A stretch of 15,870 nt of DNA. It comes from JAYPEY01 sp964519245 (GTDB lineage: Bacteria; Verrucomicrobiota; Verrucomicrobiia; Limisphaerales; JAYPEY01). Below are positions 7,375 to 14,405 of the stretch, piece by piece; position 1 is the first letter of the stretch; every line of letters starts with the position of its first letter. Made by a program: the position numbers and the translations under genes. The notes beneath the pieces are model-generated. The model did not search any database. It saw only the letters and a program-made list of their open reading frames with translations, and was not told where the DNA came from. The stretch spans positions 1 through 15,870 of the forward strand of contig CAZFLK010000137.1 of assembly GCA_964519245.1 (NCBI GenBank). Reading direction: 5' to 3'.

Positions 7375-9693
7375 ATGAACCGCCCCTTTTCACGACGTTC
7401 CGCCCTCAAGACCATCGGCGTGGGAACCGCCGCCATCAGCTTGACCAAGCCCTCAAACTCCCCTGCCCAACACGTCAGCGCCGACCACAGGAGCGACTGG
7501 CACACCTTGCCGGACCGCGTCTTTCTCGGCGCGGACTACTGGGCGAATCCGATGGAGGACTGGCGCATCGTCAACGGCGCCGCGGAATGCCAGACGACCA
7601 AGGGCGACCGCAACATCCAACTGCTCACCCACCAGTTCACCAATGCCAAGGGCTCATTCGAGATGGCCGTCACCATCAGCCAGGTAGAGGTGAACGGAAA
7701 GGACGGCGGGGCCGGTTTTCGCCTCGGCAACCGCAGCGACATCAATGAATACCGCAGCAACAGTTTCTCCAAGGCCAAGCTCCACGCCGGACTGGCCGCC
7801 GGCAAACTCTTCATTGGCAGAAAGTCGGTGAGCGTCCCCGGGGCGCAAAAGCCAAAGGGAGTCACGCTCAAACTTTCCGGCAAACCGGCTGGAGACAAGT
7901 GCGCCCTGACGCTCACGGCTTCAAACGCCGCGGGCAAGGAACTCGGCAGCGTATCGCAGACCGTCATGGACAGCGCCCTGTTGGGCAACATCGCCCTCGC
8001 GAACAACTTCGAGGGAAACCAGCGCAACGGACGCGGCGGACGCTACCGTTTCGAGAACTGGTCCGTCAGCGGCGACGCCTTCACCGTCTCGCCGGATCAT
8101 CGCTTCGGCCCCATCCTCTGGTCGCAATACACGTTGAGCGACTCACGCGGAAAGGACGGTTTCGTGCTCAAACTCAGCGCGCTCACCGGCCCGCTCGGCA
8201 ATGCCGATGACAAGGAGATCGAACTGCAGGCCGGGCGCGACGGCTCCTGGAAAAGGATCGGCAAGGCCCGCCTCGACAAAGACGCCTGGACCGCAACCTT
8301 CCGCATCGCCAACTGGAACGAAAAGCAGGAGACGCCCTTCAAGCTCATCTTTAGCCAGAAGCATCTCGACGGCTCGGTCACCAAGCACGAACGCACGGGC
8401 ACGATCAAAGCCAACCCGGCCGACCGACCGCTGCGCCTCGCCGCGATGACCTGCCAGAAGGACTACGCCTTTCCCTACGAACCGGTCGCCAACAATATTG
8501 TGAAGCTGGATCCGGACATGGCCTACTTCTCCGGCGATCAACTCTACGAGAACCACGGCGGCTACGGCCTCATTCGCCGACCGGAGGAACCCGCCATCCT
8601 GAATTACCTGCGCAAGTACTACATGCACGGCTGGGCCTTCGGCGAAGTCATGCGCAATCGCCCGACAGTGGTGATCCCGGACGACCACGATGTCTTCCAG
8701 GGCAACTACTGGGGCGAAGGCGGCGCGCCGATGGACACCACCGATGGCGGCGCATCCTCCAAGGGCGGCTACATCGAGCCCGTCCGCATGGTCAACGTCG
8801 TGCACCGCACCACCACCGCGCATCACCCCGATTTCTTCGATCCCACGCCCGTCAAGCAGGACATGTCCGTCTACTACGGCGACATGGTCTACGGCGGCGT
8901 CAGCTTCGCCATCATCAGCGACCGCCAATTCAAGAGCGGACCGGAACGAGTCGACACCGGCAGCGGCCGCGCGGACCACGTGAAGGACATGGACGTCGAC
9001 ACCGCCCACCTGGACAAACCCGGACTGGAACTGCTCGGCGAACGGCAGGAGCAGTTCCTCGAACAATGGGGCGAGGACTGGCGCGGACACTCCCTGAAGG
9101 TCCTGCTCAGCCAGACGGTCTTTGCCGGTGTGGCGACGCACCACGGCGGATTCGACGGCTACCTCAAGGCGGATCTCGATTCCAACGGCTGGCCCCAGAC
9201 CGCGCGCAATCGCACCGTGAAGATTCTCCGCAAAGCCAAGCCGCTGCACATCAACGGCGACCAGCATCTGACCACCCTCACGCAGTACGGCGCCGAGAAT
9301 CAACGCGACGGCTGCTGGTCCTTCTGCACTCCCGCCATCGCCGCGGGCTATCCGCGCTGGTGGCGCCCGGACGAGATCGGCATGAAACATAAGAACCGGC
9401 CAAAACATGGACTGCCAAACACCGGTGAATTCACCGACGGGCTCGGCAACAAGGTCTATGTCTACGCCGTCGGCAACCCGGAAGTCGGCCGCAAGAAAAA
9501 CCGCTACGAACTGGCTCACCAGAAGGCCAGCGGATTCGGCCTGATCACCATCGACCAGAAAAAGAAGACTTACCACCTCGAGTCCTTCAAGTTCCTCATC
9601 GATCCCACGAACGGGAAGAAATCCAATCAATACCCCGGTTGGCCCGTCACCCTCCACCAGAAGGAAATGGGCGGCGACAACGTGATCGGTTGA
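7375..9693 (+). CDS. PhoD-like phosphatase/phosphodiesterase with Tat signal and N-terminal beta-sandwich
   Basis: 772 residues from ATG 7375. The N-terminus has the twin-arginine pattern SRRSALKTIG followed by a short hydrophobic stretch, so export by Tat is likely. Residues about 45-235 form a beta-rich domain resembling LamG/concanavalin-type sandwiches (DWRIVNGAAECQTTKGDRNI, GGAGFRLGNR, GRYRFENWSVSG). A linker domain follows. The PhoD-type metallophosphatase core spans about 355-740. Metal-site motifs are FSGDQLYEN (Asp388), IPDDHDVF (Asp436, Asp437, His438, Asp439) and NGDQHL (Asp629, His631). Family members hydrolyse phosphate mono- or diesters outside the cytoplasm, using Fe/Ca centres. 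The N-terminal domain is not part of the classical enzyme and may bind glycan or another surface. Function is supported by the motifs; substrate is not known. Confidence 0.85.
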   Translation: MNRPFSRRSALKTIGVGTAAISLTKPSNSPAQHVSADHRSDWHTLPDRVFLGADYWANPMEDWRIVNGAAECQTTKGDRNIQLLTHQFTNAKGSFEMAVTISQVEVNGKDGGAGFRLGNRSDINEYRSNSFSKAKLHAGLAAGKLFIGRKSVSVPGAQKPKGVTLKLSGKPAGDKCALTLTASNAAGKELGSVSQTVMDSALLGNIALANNFEGNQRNGRGGRYRFENWSVSGDAFTVSPDHRFGPILWSQYTLSDSRGKDGFVLKLSALTGPLGNADDKEIELQAGRDGSWKRIGKARLDKDAWTATFRIANWNEKQETPFKLIFSQKHLDGSVTKHERTGTIKANPADRPLRLAAMTCQKDYAFPYEPVANNIVKLDPDMAYFSGDQLYENHGGYGLIRRPEEPAILNYLRKYYMHGWAFGEVMRNRPTVVIPDDHDVFQGNYWGEGGAPMDTTDGGASSKGGYIEPVRMVNVVHRTTTAHHPDFFDPTPVKQDMSVYYGDMVYGGVSFAIISDRQFKSGPERVDTGSGRADHVKDMDVDTAHLDKPGLELLGERQEQFLEQWGEDWRGHSLKVLLSQTVFAGVATHHGGFDGYLKADLDSNGWPQTARNRTVKILRKAKPLHINGDQHLTTLTQYGAENQRDGCWSFCTPAIAAGYPRWWRPDEIGMKHKNRPKHGLPNTGEFTDGLGNKVYVYAVGNPEVGRKKNRYELAHQKASGFGLITIDQKKKTYHLESFKFLIDPTNGKKSNQYPGWPVTLHQKEMGGDNVIG

Positions 9694-9705
9694 GGTTGAT
9701 CGTTT

Positions 9706-9748
9706 CGGCCTGAAGGCCTGCCCTTTGCGCGGCCGGGCCTTCAGCCCG
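9706..9748. repeat. Palindromic repeat in convergent spacer, possible bidirectional terminator
   Basis: CGGCCTGAAGGCC (9706-9718) and GGCCTTCAGCCCG (9736-9748) are reverse complements at 12 of 13 positions, with 17 bases between. The element begins 12 bases after the phoD stop and faces the end of the LolA-like gene. It could end transcription from either side. No T-run follows, so a REP-like repeat is equally likely. Confidence 0.55.
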
Positions 9749-9828
9749 GGAGACCAGCAGATTCGGCCTCGACGTTCAAGTGCGACCGAGATGATCATCC
9801 GCCTCTCGAATCAGAGCCGCCGCATCCC

Positions 9829-10665
9829 CTACTCGGCCTCTGCGTCCGCCTTGGCATCGAGCGCCGATTGGCGCGATTCGGCGGCCTCGTTCTCACTCTT
9901 TCTGAAATCAAATCTCAACACAGTCCGCGAGCGGGTCTCACGATTGGAGATGTGCAACTCGGTCACCTTGAACTCCCCGTCAATTTTCCTGAATCGCTTC
10001 GGCGAGAACTGTAGCAGCTTGCCATCGTTGCTGTCGTAACCGGTAATCTCCAACGGACCGCCCGTGTCGATATCGATCCAGGAGATCACGCGGGCGAAAC
10101 CACCTTGGCCCGGATTCGGATTCACACTCTCCAATTCATAGCAGGATTGCCCTCGACGGATGTCCTTGTCCAATAATCGTTGCGTCGGCCAGGTAAGATG
10201 ATCGGAATGCGGATAGGCGAGGTCGATGATGCGAAAGTCCGATCCCGCAAACGGTTGAAAGACCTCCTTCCACGAAAGCTTCCTCAGTTCTCCATAGCCC
10301 CCCTCCCTTACCCGCTCCTGAACAAAGAAATCAGCGGCAACATTCCGGGTATGGCGAATCGTCAGACGCATGGCCGGCGCCGCCCCGGCCGACTCGGTCT
10401 CGTAAATCGCCCGCCATTCGCCATCACCATCAACCACGACCCGCGATTGGAATGGAATGGTTCGCGCCTCCCCGCTCCGGGGGCGGACCTCGATCGATCC
10501 GGCGACCGCGGCGTTCTCCGTGGGACGTTGCCCGAGCAGCATCCGGGCAATGCGCCGCCCCTCAATGAGCGACTTGTCATAAGAAGGCTTCCCGTCCTCC
10601 GCGCCCTGCAAGGTCATGGCCCCAAGCAGAGCGATCAGGGCGTACAGTTGGATGCCGGTTTTCAT
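9829..10665 (-). CDS. LolA/LppX-like outer membrane lipoprotein-sorting protein
   Basis: 278 residues with a signal peptide (MKTGIQLYALIALLGAMTLQGA). The body has the one-domain open-barrel pattern of the lipoprotein-sorting family, with FAGSDFRIIDLAYP, RRGQSCYELES, SWIDIDTGGPLEITGYD and a repeated strand pattern to FRFDFRK-type ends. Proteins of this group carry lipid or lipoprotein through the periplasm; this one may not be a true LolA. The C-terminus is a polar, acidic tail. The ATG (10663-10665) overlaps the lon stop by four bases (ATGA), which indicates translational coupling and membership of the hsp20-lon operon. Confidence 0.75.
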   Translation of the reverse strand: MKTGIQLYALIALLGAMTLQGAEDGKPSYDKSLIEGRRIARMLLGQRPTENAAVAGSIEVRPRSGEARTIPFQSRVVVDGDGEWRAIYETESAGAAPAMRLTIRHTRNVAADFFVQERVREGGYGELRKLSWKEVFQPFAGSDFRIIDLAYPHSDHLTWPTQRLLDKDIRRGQSCYELESVNPNPGQGGFARVISWIDIDTGGPLEITGYDSNDGKLLQFSPKRFRKIDGEFKVTELHISNRETRSRTVLRFDFRKSENEAAESRQSALDAKADAEAE

Positions 10666-13061
10666 TTCTTCAGGATGGCCAAGGGACTCAGATCAGAGAT
10701 TTGACGCGCGAAACTGACATCTATTCTATCTCTTACTTCAGCCGGCGCTTCGTCCCAGTCCTTGCGGTTCCGCTCCGGCAGGATGACGCGCTTCACCCCG
10801 GCGCGGGCCGCCGCCAATAACTTTTCCTTCACCCCGCCCACCGGCAACACGCGACCGCGGAGGCTGATCTCCCCGGTCATGGCCAGATCGGGACGAACGC
10901 GACATCCCGTGAGCAGGGACGTCAAAGCCATCACAATTGCCACCCCCGCGCTGGGGCCATCCTTGGGCGTGGCTCCAGCCGGAACATGAACGTGAATGTC
11001 GCTCTTCTCAAAAAACGTCGCATCAATGCCGATGTCCTCCGCATTGGAACGCAGATAACTCAACGCGGTCTGGGCGCTTTCCTTCATGATCTCGCCCAGC
11101 GATCCGGTCAGGATCAATCCCCCCTTGCCCGGCATCCTGGTCGCCTCAATGAACAGGATCTCGCCGCCCACGGGAGTCCAGGCGAGACCGATGGCGATGC
11201 CGCATTGGGCGATCCTGCCAGCCGTCTCCGATTCATACTTCGGCGGTCCCAGCAATTTCACCAACCGGGCTCCGGAAACATTGAAAACCTTGCCTCCGCG
11301 CTTCCTTCCCGCGATATCCCGGGCCGCCTTGCGCGCCAACGACGCAATCTCACGCTCAAGCTGCCGGCATCCCGCTTCGCGGGTATACTGCTCGACAATG
11401 CCCCGCAAAGCCGCGTCCTGAATCCTCGCCTGACTCCGCTTCAACCCATGTTCGGCCAACTGCCGCGGAACCAGGTGCTTCCGGGCGATCTCAACCTTCT
11501 CCCGCGTCGTATAACTGGGCAGCTCGATCACTTCCAACCGATCACGCAACGCCGGGTGGATCGGTTCCAGCCAATTCGCCGTGGCGATGAACAGGGCCCG
11601 GGACAAGTCGAATGGCAGGTCCAGATAGTGATCCGTGAACGTCTTGTTCTGCTGCGGATCAAGCGCCTCCAACAAGGCCGCCGCCGGATCTCCCCGTGAA
11701 TCGCCTCCCACCTTGTCGAGTTCGTCCAGCAAAATGACCGGATTGGCGCTGTCCGCCTTGCGCAGGCCTTGAATGAACCGTCCCGGCATGGCCCCGATAT
11801 ACGTCCGGCGATGCCCGCGGATCTCAGCCTCATCACGAACCCCGCCGAGCGAAATCCTCAGAAACTTCCGTCCCAGGGCCTCCGCAACACTCTTGCCCAA
11901 TGAGGTCTTGCCCACCCCGGGTGGGCCAACCAGACACAAGAGCGGCCCCTTCAGGGAACGCCGCAACTTGATCACCGCAAGAAATTCCAACAAACGGTCC
12001 TTGATCTTGGCCAACCCATGATGGCCGGCATCCAGAATCCGCGCCGCCTCGTCCAAATCCAACCGATCCTCGGTCGTCCGCTCCCACGGCAGGTGAACGA
12101 TCCAATCCAGGTAATTGCGGATGATCGAGTGCTCCCCCGAAGTCGGCGGCGTCTGCTGAAGCCGATGCAACTCCTTCCGGGCGACTTCGGCAACCTCGGC
12201 GGGAAGCTCGTTCGCCTCAATCTGCTTCAGCAGCTCATTGGCTTCATCCGCGGCGGGGTCGCTCTCGCCCAACTCCCGTTGAATCGCCCGAATCTGCTCC
12301 CGTAGAAAATGCTCCCGCTGCGTCTGCGACATCACCCCCGCCACGTCCTTCTGGATCTTGGAACCCAGCAGGAGGACCTCCCGCTCCCGGTGCAGCAGCG
12401 GCAGCAGGCGATTGAGTCGCACGACAACATCGTTGGCGGCCAGCAACTCCTGCCGCTCCTCCAACGCCAGATTCAGATTGGCGGCAATGAGATCGGAGAG
12501 CCGACTCGGATTGTCCGTGTTCTCAGCCGTCTCCTTCACCGACTCGCTCAGCCCGGGAGAAAGCTCCACCACTTCCTCGAAGGCCTTCCGCGCATTGCGC
12601 GTCAAGGCCGTCAACTCAATGGATTCAGCGACCTTGCTGGACAGATAATTGACCTTGGCCTTCAGATAGGGCTGCTGGGAGGCATATTCAAGGATCTCGA
12701 ACCGCCGCACCCCTTCGACCAGGACGCGGACGGTGTCATCCGTCGTCTTCAGCATCTTGGTGACCCTGCCCGCGCAGCCGTGCTGGTGAAGATCCTCTGG
12801 ACCGGGAATGTCGATTTCCGGGCTGCGCTGCAGCACAAGCCCGAGAAAACGGTCGCCGCCCACCACGTCGTCGATCAACTGCGCGCCTTCCGGCGTGTCA
12901 ATGATCAGGGGCACGATCAGACCTGGAAAGATCACCACATCCGCCAATCCCAGGATCGGCAGCGTTGCCGGCAGGGTCTTGCCAGTCCCTCGCGCGCCGG
13001 GATCGTCAACGAGTTCTGACGCCTTGAGAATGTTGATGAATTCGGTGTCCGGAGAACTCAT
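10662..13061 (-). CDS. lon: ATP-dependent protease Lon
   Basis: 799 residues, close to the usual Lon length. The N-terminal substrate-binding domain begins with LPILGLADVVIFPGLIVPL (about 33-230). It is followed by the helical part with EREVLLLGSKIQKDVAGVMS and REQIRAIQRELGE. The AAA+ module has Walker A GPPGVGKT (379-386) and Walker B VILLDELDK. The C-terminal protease domain carries DGPSAG with catalytic Ser704 and GGVKEKLLAA with Lys747, the same 43-residue spacing as Ser679-Lys722 of E. coli Lon. It degrades misfolded and regulatory proteins in the cytoplasm. ATG 13061 has a purine-rich GGCGGA six bases upstream. hsp20 ends 56 bases upstream and the LolA-like gene overlaps the stop, so the three genes probably share a transcript. 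Confidence 0.97.
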   Translation of the reverse strand: MSSPDTEFINILKASELVDDPGARGTGKTLPATLPILGLADVVIFPGLIVPLIIDTPEGAQLIDDVVGGDRFLGLVLQRSPEIDIPGPEDLHQHGCAGRVTKMLKTTDDTVRVLVEGVRRFEILEYASQQPYLKAKVNYLSSKVAESIELTALTRNARKAFEEVVELSPGLSESVKETAENTDNPSRLSDLIAANLNLALEERQELLAANDVVVRLNRLLPLLHREREVLLLGSKIQKDVAGVMSQTQREHFLREQIRAIQRELGESDPAADEANELLKQIEANELPAEVAEVARKELHRLQQTPPTSGEHSIIRNYLDWIVHLPWERTTEDRLDLDEAARILDAGHHGLAKIKDRLLEFLAVIKLRRSLKGPLLCLVGPPGVGKTSLGKSVAEALGRKFLRISLGGVRDEAEIRGHRRTYIGAMPGRFIQGLRKADSANPVILLDELDKVGGDSRGDPAAALLEALDPQQNKTFTDHYLDLPFDLSRALFIATANWLEPIHPALRDRLEVIELPSYTTREKVEIARKHLVPRQLAEHGLKRSQARIQDAALRGIVEQYTREAGCRQLEREIASLARKAARDIAGRKRGGKVFNVSGARLVKLLGPPKYESETAGRIAQCGIAIGLAWTPVGGEILFIEATRMPGKGGLILTGSLGEIMKESAQTALSYLRSNAEDIGIDATFFEKSDIHVHVPAGATPKDGPSAGVAIVMALTSLLTGCRVRPDLAMTGEISLRGRVLPVGGVKEKLLAAARAGVKRVILPERNRKDWDEAPAEVRDRIDVSFARQISDLSPLAILKK

Positions 13062-13109
13062 GGGAAGTCCGCCACCCCAATCAATGACCGCGGGCCTGAA
13101 AAAGTTTCG

Positions 13110-13121
13110 CTGACGCGTCAG
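13110..13121. promoter_or_regulatory. Perfect 12-bp palindrome at the hsp20 stop
   Basis: CTGACGCGTCAG is a perfect palindrome that covers the hsp20 stop codon. On the - strand it is followed a few bases later by TTTTT. It could be a weak attenuator between hsp20 and lon, but the stem is short and chance is possible. Confidence 0.25.
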
Positions 13122-13528
13122 TCATCCGACACCGGAATCTTTCGCCGACGCGAACTTTTTCCCGTCGCTGGGATCTCCACCCGCAGAAACCCGTTCTGAT
13201 ACATGGCTTTCGCCTTGGTCAGATCATAACCATCCGGGATATCGATCACGCTCTCGAACTCCCCGTAGTTGATCTCCATGACGTGAAACTTGGAATTGGC
13301 GTCGCGCGCCTCATCAAACCGATTGCCGCTGATGATCATGCGCTGCCCGTCCACAGCCAGATCCAGGTCCTCACGCCGCATCCCCGCCAACTCGACCGTC
13401 ACCACCAAGCCCCCTTCCGTGGCATACAAGTCGGTGTTCGGAGTCCAAGAACTTCCCGTCGCCGCGCCCGAGGCGGCGTCGGTTCGAGATCGGCTGAAGA
13501 AAAGGGGAGAAGGACTGGCTTTGCTCAT
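13118..13528 (-). CDS. Small heat-shock protein, Hsp20/alpha-crystallin family
   Basis: 136 residues. A short N-terminal arm (1-30) precedes the alpha-crystallin domain (about 31-120), with TPNTDLYATEGGLVVTVELAG and REDLDLAVDGQRMIISGNR. The conserved NGFLRVEIP (112-120) contains the GxL element. The C-terminal tail has IPV at 131-133, the I-x-I/V motif used for oligomer assembly. It is an ATP-independent holdase that keeps unfolding proteins soluble. It is the first gene of the apparent hsp20-lon-LolA-like operon. The 12-bp inverted repeat at 13557-13610 lies 28 bases upstream of its ATG and may control it. Confidence 0.92.
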   Translation of the reverse strand: MSKASPSPLFFSRSRTDAASGAATGSSWTPNTDLYATEGGLVVTVELAGMRREDLDLAVDGQRMIISGNRFDEARDANSKFHVMEINYGEFESVIDIPDGYDLTKAKAMYQNGFLRVEIPATGKSSRRRKIPVSDD

Positions 13529-13556
13529 GCCGGGGGCAGAAGACGTATTTGTCAGT

Positions 13557-13610
13557 GTAGTTTGCGCGATTACTTCAATAACTCAAGTCAAAAACGACCG
13601 CGCAAACTAC
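13557..13610. promoter_or_regulatory. Perfect 12-bp inverted repeat upstream of hsp20
   Basis: GTAGTTTGCGCG (13557-13568) and CGCGCAAACTAC (13599-13610) are exact reverse complements with a 30-base AT-richer spacer. On the - strand the spacer holds TTGACTTGAGTTATTG. A possible -10 TACACT lies 16 bases after TTATTG, at the inner edge of the arm next to hsp20. The arms could be operator half-sites or an mRNA hairpin (thermosensor-like). The symmetry is seen directly; the function is inferred. Confidence 0.5.
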
Positions 13611-13690
13611 GCGCTAATGACCCAAACGCAACCCGCTTTCTCCAAAGCGCGCCCGTTCCATCCGATTCTCGATTCCTGCCGAGTCCCGGC

Positions 13691-13696
13691 TATCCT
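13691..13696 (+). promoter_or_regulatory. Candidate -10 box of a leaderless thioesterase transcript
   Basis: TATCCT resembles a -10 box and ends six bases before ATG 13703; no Shine-Dalgarno sequence is visible. The spacing fits a leaderless mRNA. The matching -35 region is poor. Confidence 0.25.
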
Positions 13697-13702
13697 CCTC
13701 CC

Positions 13703-14119
13703 ATGCAACTCATACGCCCATTCCGCCACACCCTGCGCGCGACCTACGCCGATTGCACCGTCGGCAACCACGTCTACTACGCCCGCTACTTCAACTTCCT
13801 CGAGGCCGCTCGCAGCCAGTTCTTCCGCTCCCTCGGTCACCCGTTCCAATCTCTGGAAAACGACGGCTTCGCCTTTCCCGTCATCCATTGCGCCGGCGAC
13901 TTCAAGCGCTCCGCCCGCTTCGACGACCTTCTCCACATCGACCTTTGGCTCACCTCCCTCGCGCGAATCCGTCTTGATCTCGCCTACCGGGTGGCAAACG
14001 AAAGCGACCAAATCCTGTTCGAGGGACGCACCCGGCACGCCTGCACCGACCTGCGCCACCGCGGAGCGCGAATCCCCCAACAACTCGCAGATAGGCTCAA
14101 GGACTTCCTGGCTTCGTAG
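13703..14119 (+). CDS. Acyl-CoA thioesterase, YbgC/4-hydroxybenzoyl-CoA thioesterase family
   Basis: 138 residues, the normal size for a single hotdog-fold domain. The segment YADCTVGNHVYYARYFNFLE (15-34) is the family signature, with Asp17 as the likely catalytic residue and the HVYYARYF helix start after it; EAAR continues the hotdog helix. The product hydrolyses acyl-CoA thioesters; the acyl group is not predictable. The frame is open further upstream, but ATG 13703 starts right before the fold, and the upstream part overlaps hsp20 in antisense, so the longer version is rejected. It diverges from hsp20 and precedes dnaK by 286 bases. Confidence 0.8.
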   Translation: MQLIRPFRHTLRATYADCTVGNHVYYARYFNFLEAARSQFFRSLGHPFQSLENDGFAFPVIHCAGDFKRSARFDDLLHIDLWLTSLARIRLDLAYRVANESDQILFEGRTRHACTDLRHRGARIPQQLADRLKDFLAS

Positions 14120-14189
14120 GCCCCGCTTCGCCCGAGCTCGGAAACCTCCGCCGCACCCCCGCGAAAGCCCTTCCCACGACAAATGGCTC

Positions 14190-14256
14190 TGTCACACCCT
14201 GGGGCTGTGACACTTTGGGCAAATCCACTGTGTCACAGTCACCTAAAACTGGGACA
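14190..14256. promoter_or_regulatory. Alternating TGTCACA/TGTGACA boxes upstream of dnaK
   Basis: Four related boxes alternate in orientation: TGTCACA (14190-14196), TGTGACA (14206-14212), TGTCACA (14231-14237) and the weaker TGGGACA (14250-14256). The middle pair extends to a perfect 9-bp inverted repeat, CTGTGACAC (14205-14213) and GTGTCACAG (14230-14238). The third and fourth form TGTCACAGT/ACTGGGACA, 8 of 9. The block lies 150-215 bases before the dnaK start and after the thioesterase gene. It looks like an operator cluster or a compact REP element; the regulator is unknown. Confidence 0.45.
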
Positions 14257-14405
14257 TTGTGGCGCCGCGCCCCGCCTTCAAACGCCCCTACCGCAGATGG
14301 AGTCATACGCAACCAATTTGCTTGCAACAGTTTATGAGTTAATGAACCGATTGGCTTGATGCTTGCTGTCCCATGTTCAGCAACAACCAAGAAATTTTTA
14401 AAGAT

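Noticed and set aside
8143..9798. Long open frame on the - strand (551 codons) opposite phoD
   Set aside because: It is antisense to a well-supported PhoD-like gene, has no recognisable motif and is Val/Ala/Gly-rich, as expected for a GC-rich shadow frame.
13581..13587. ACTCAAG as a HAIR (HspR) half-site before hsp20
   Set aside because: The partner CTTGAGT is not present seven bases away, so the operator is not complete.
13283..13702. Thioesterase frame extended upstream to 13283
   Set aside because: It would overlap hsp20 in antisense and add 140 residues to a family that is normally about 130-150 residues long.
14205..14221. Sigma-54 promoter within the box cluster
   Set aside because: The -24 GG and -12 GC elements do not fit at the required spacing.
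14120..14405. CIRCE element or sigma-32 promoter before dnaK
   Set aside because: No TTAGCACTC-N9-GAGTGCTAA is present. CTTGAT and CCCATGT near 14357-14376 are too close together for a sigma-32 promoter.
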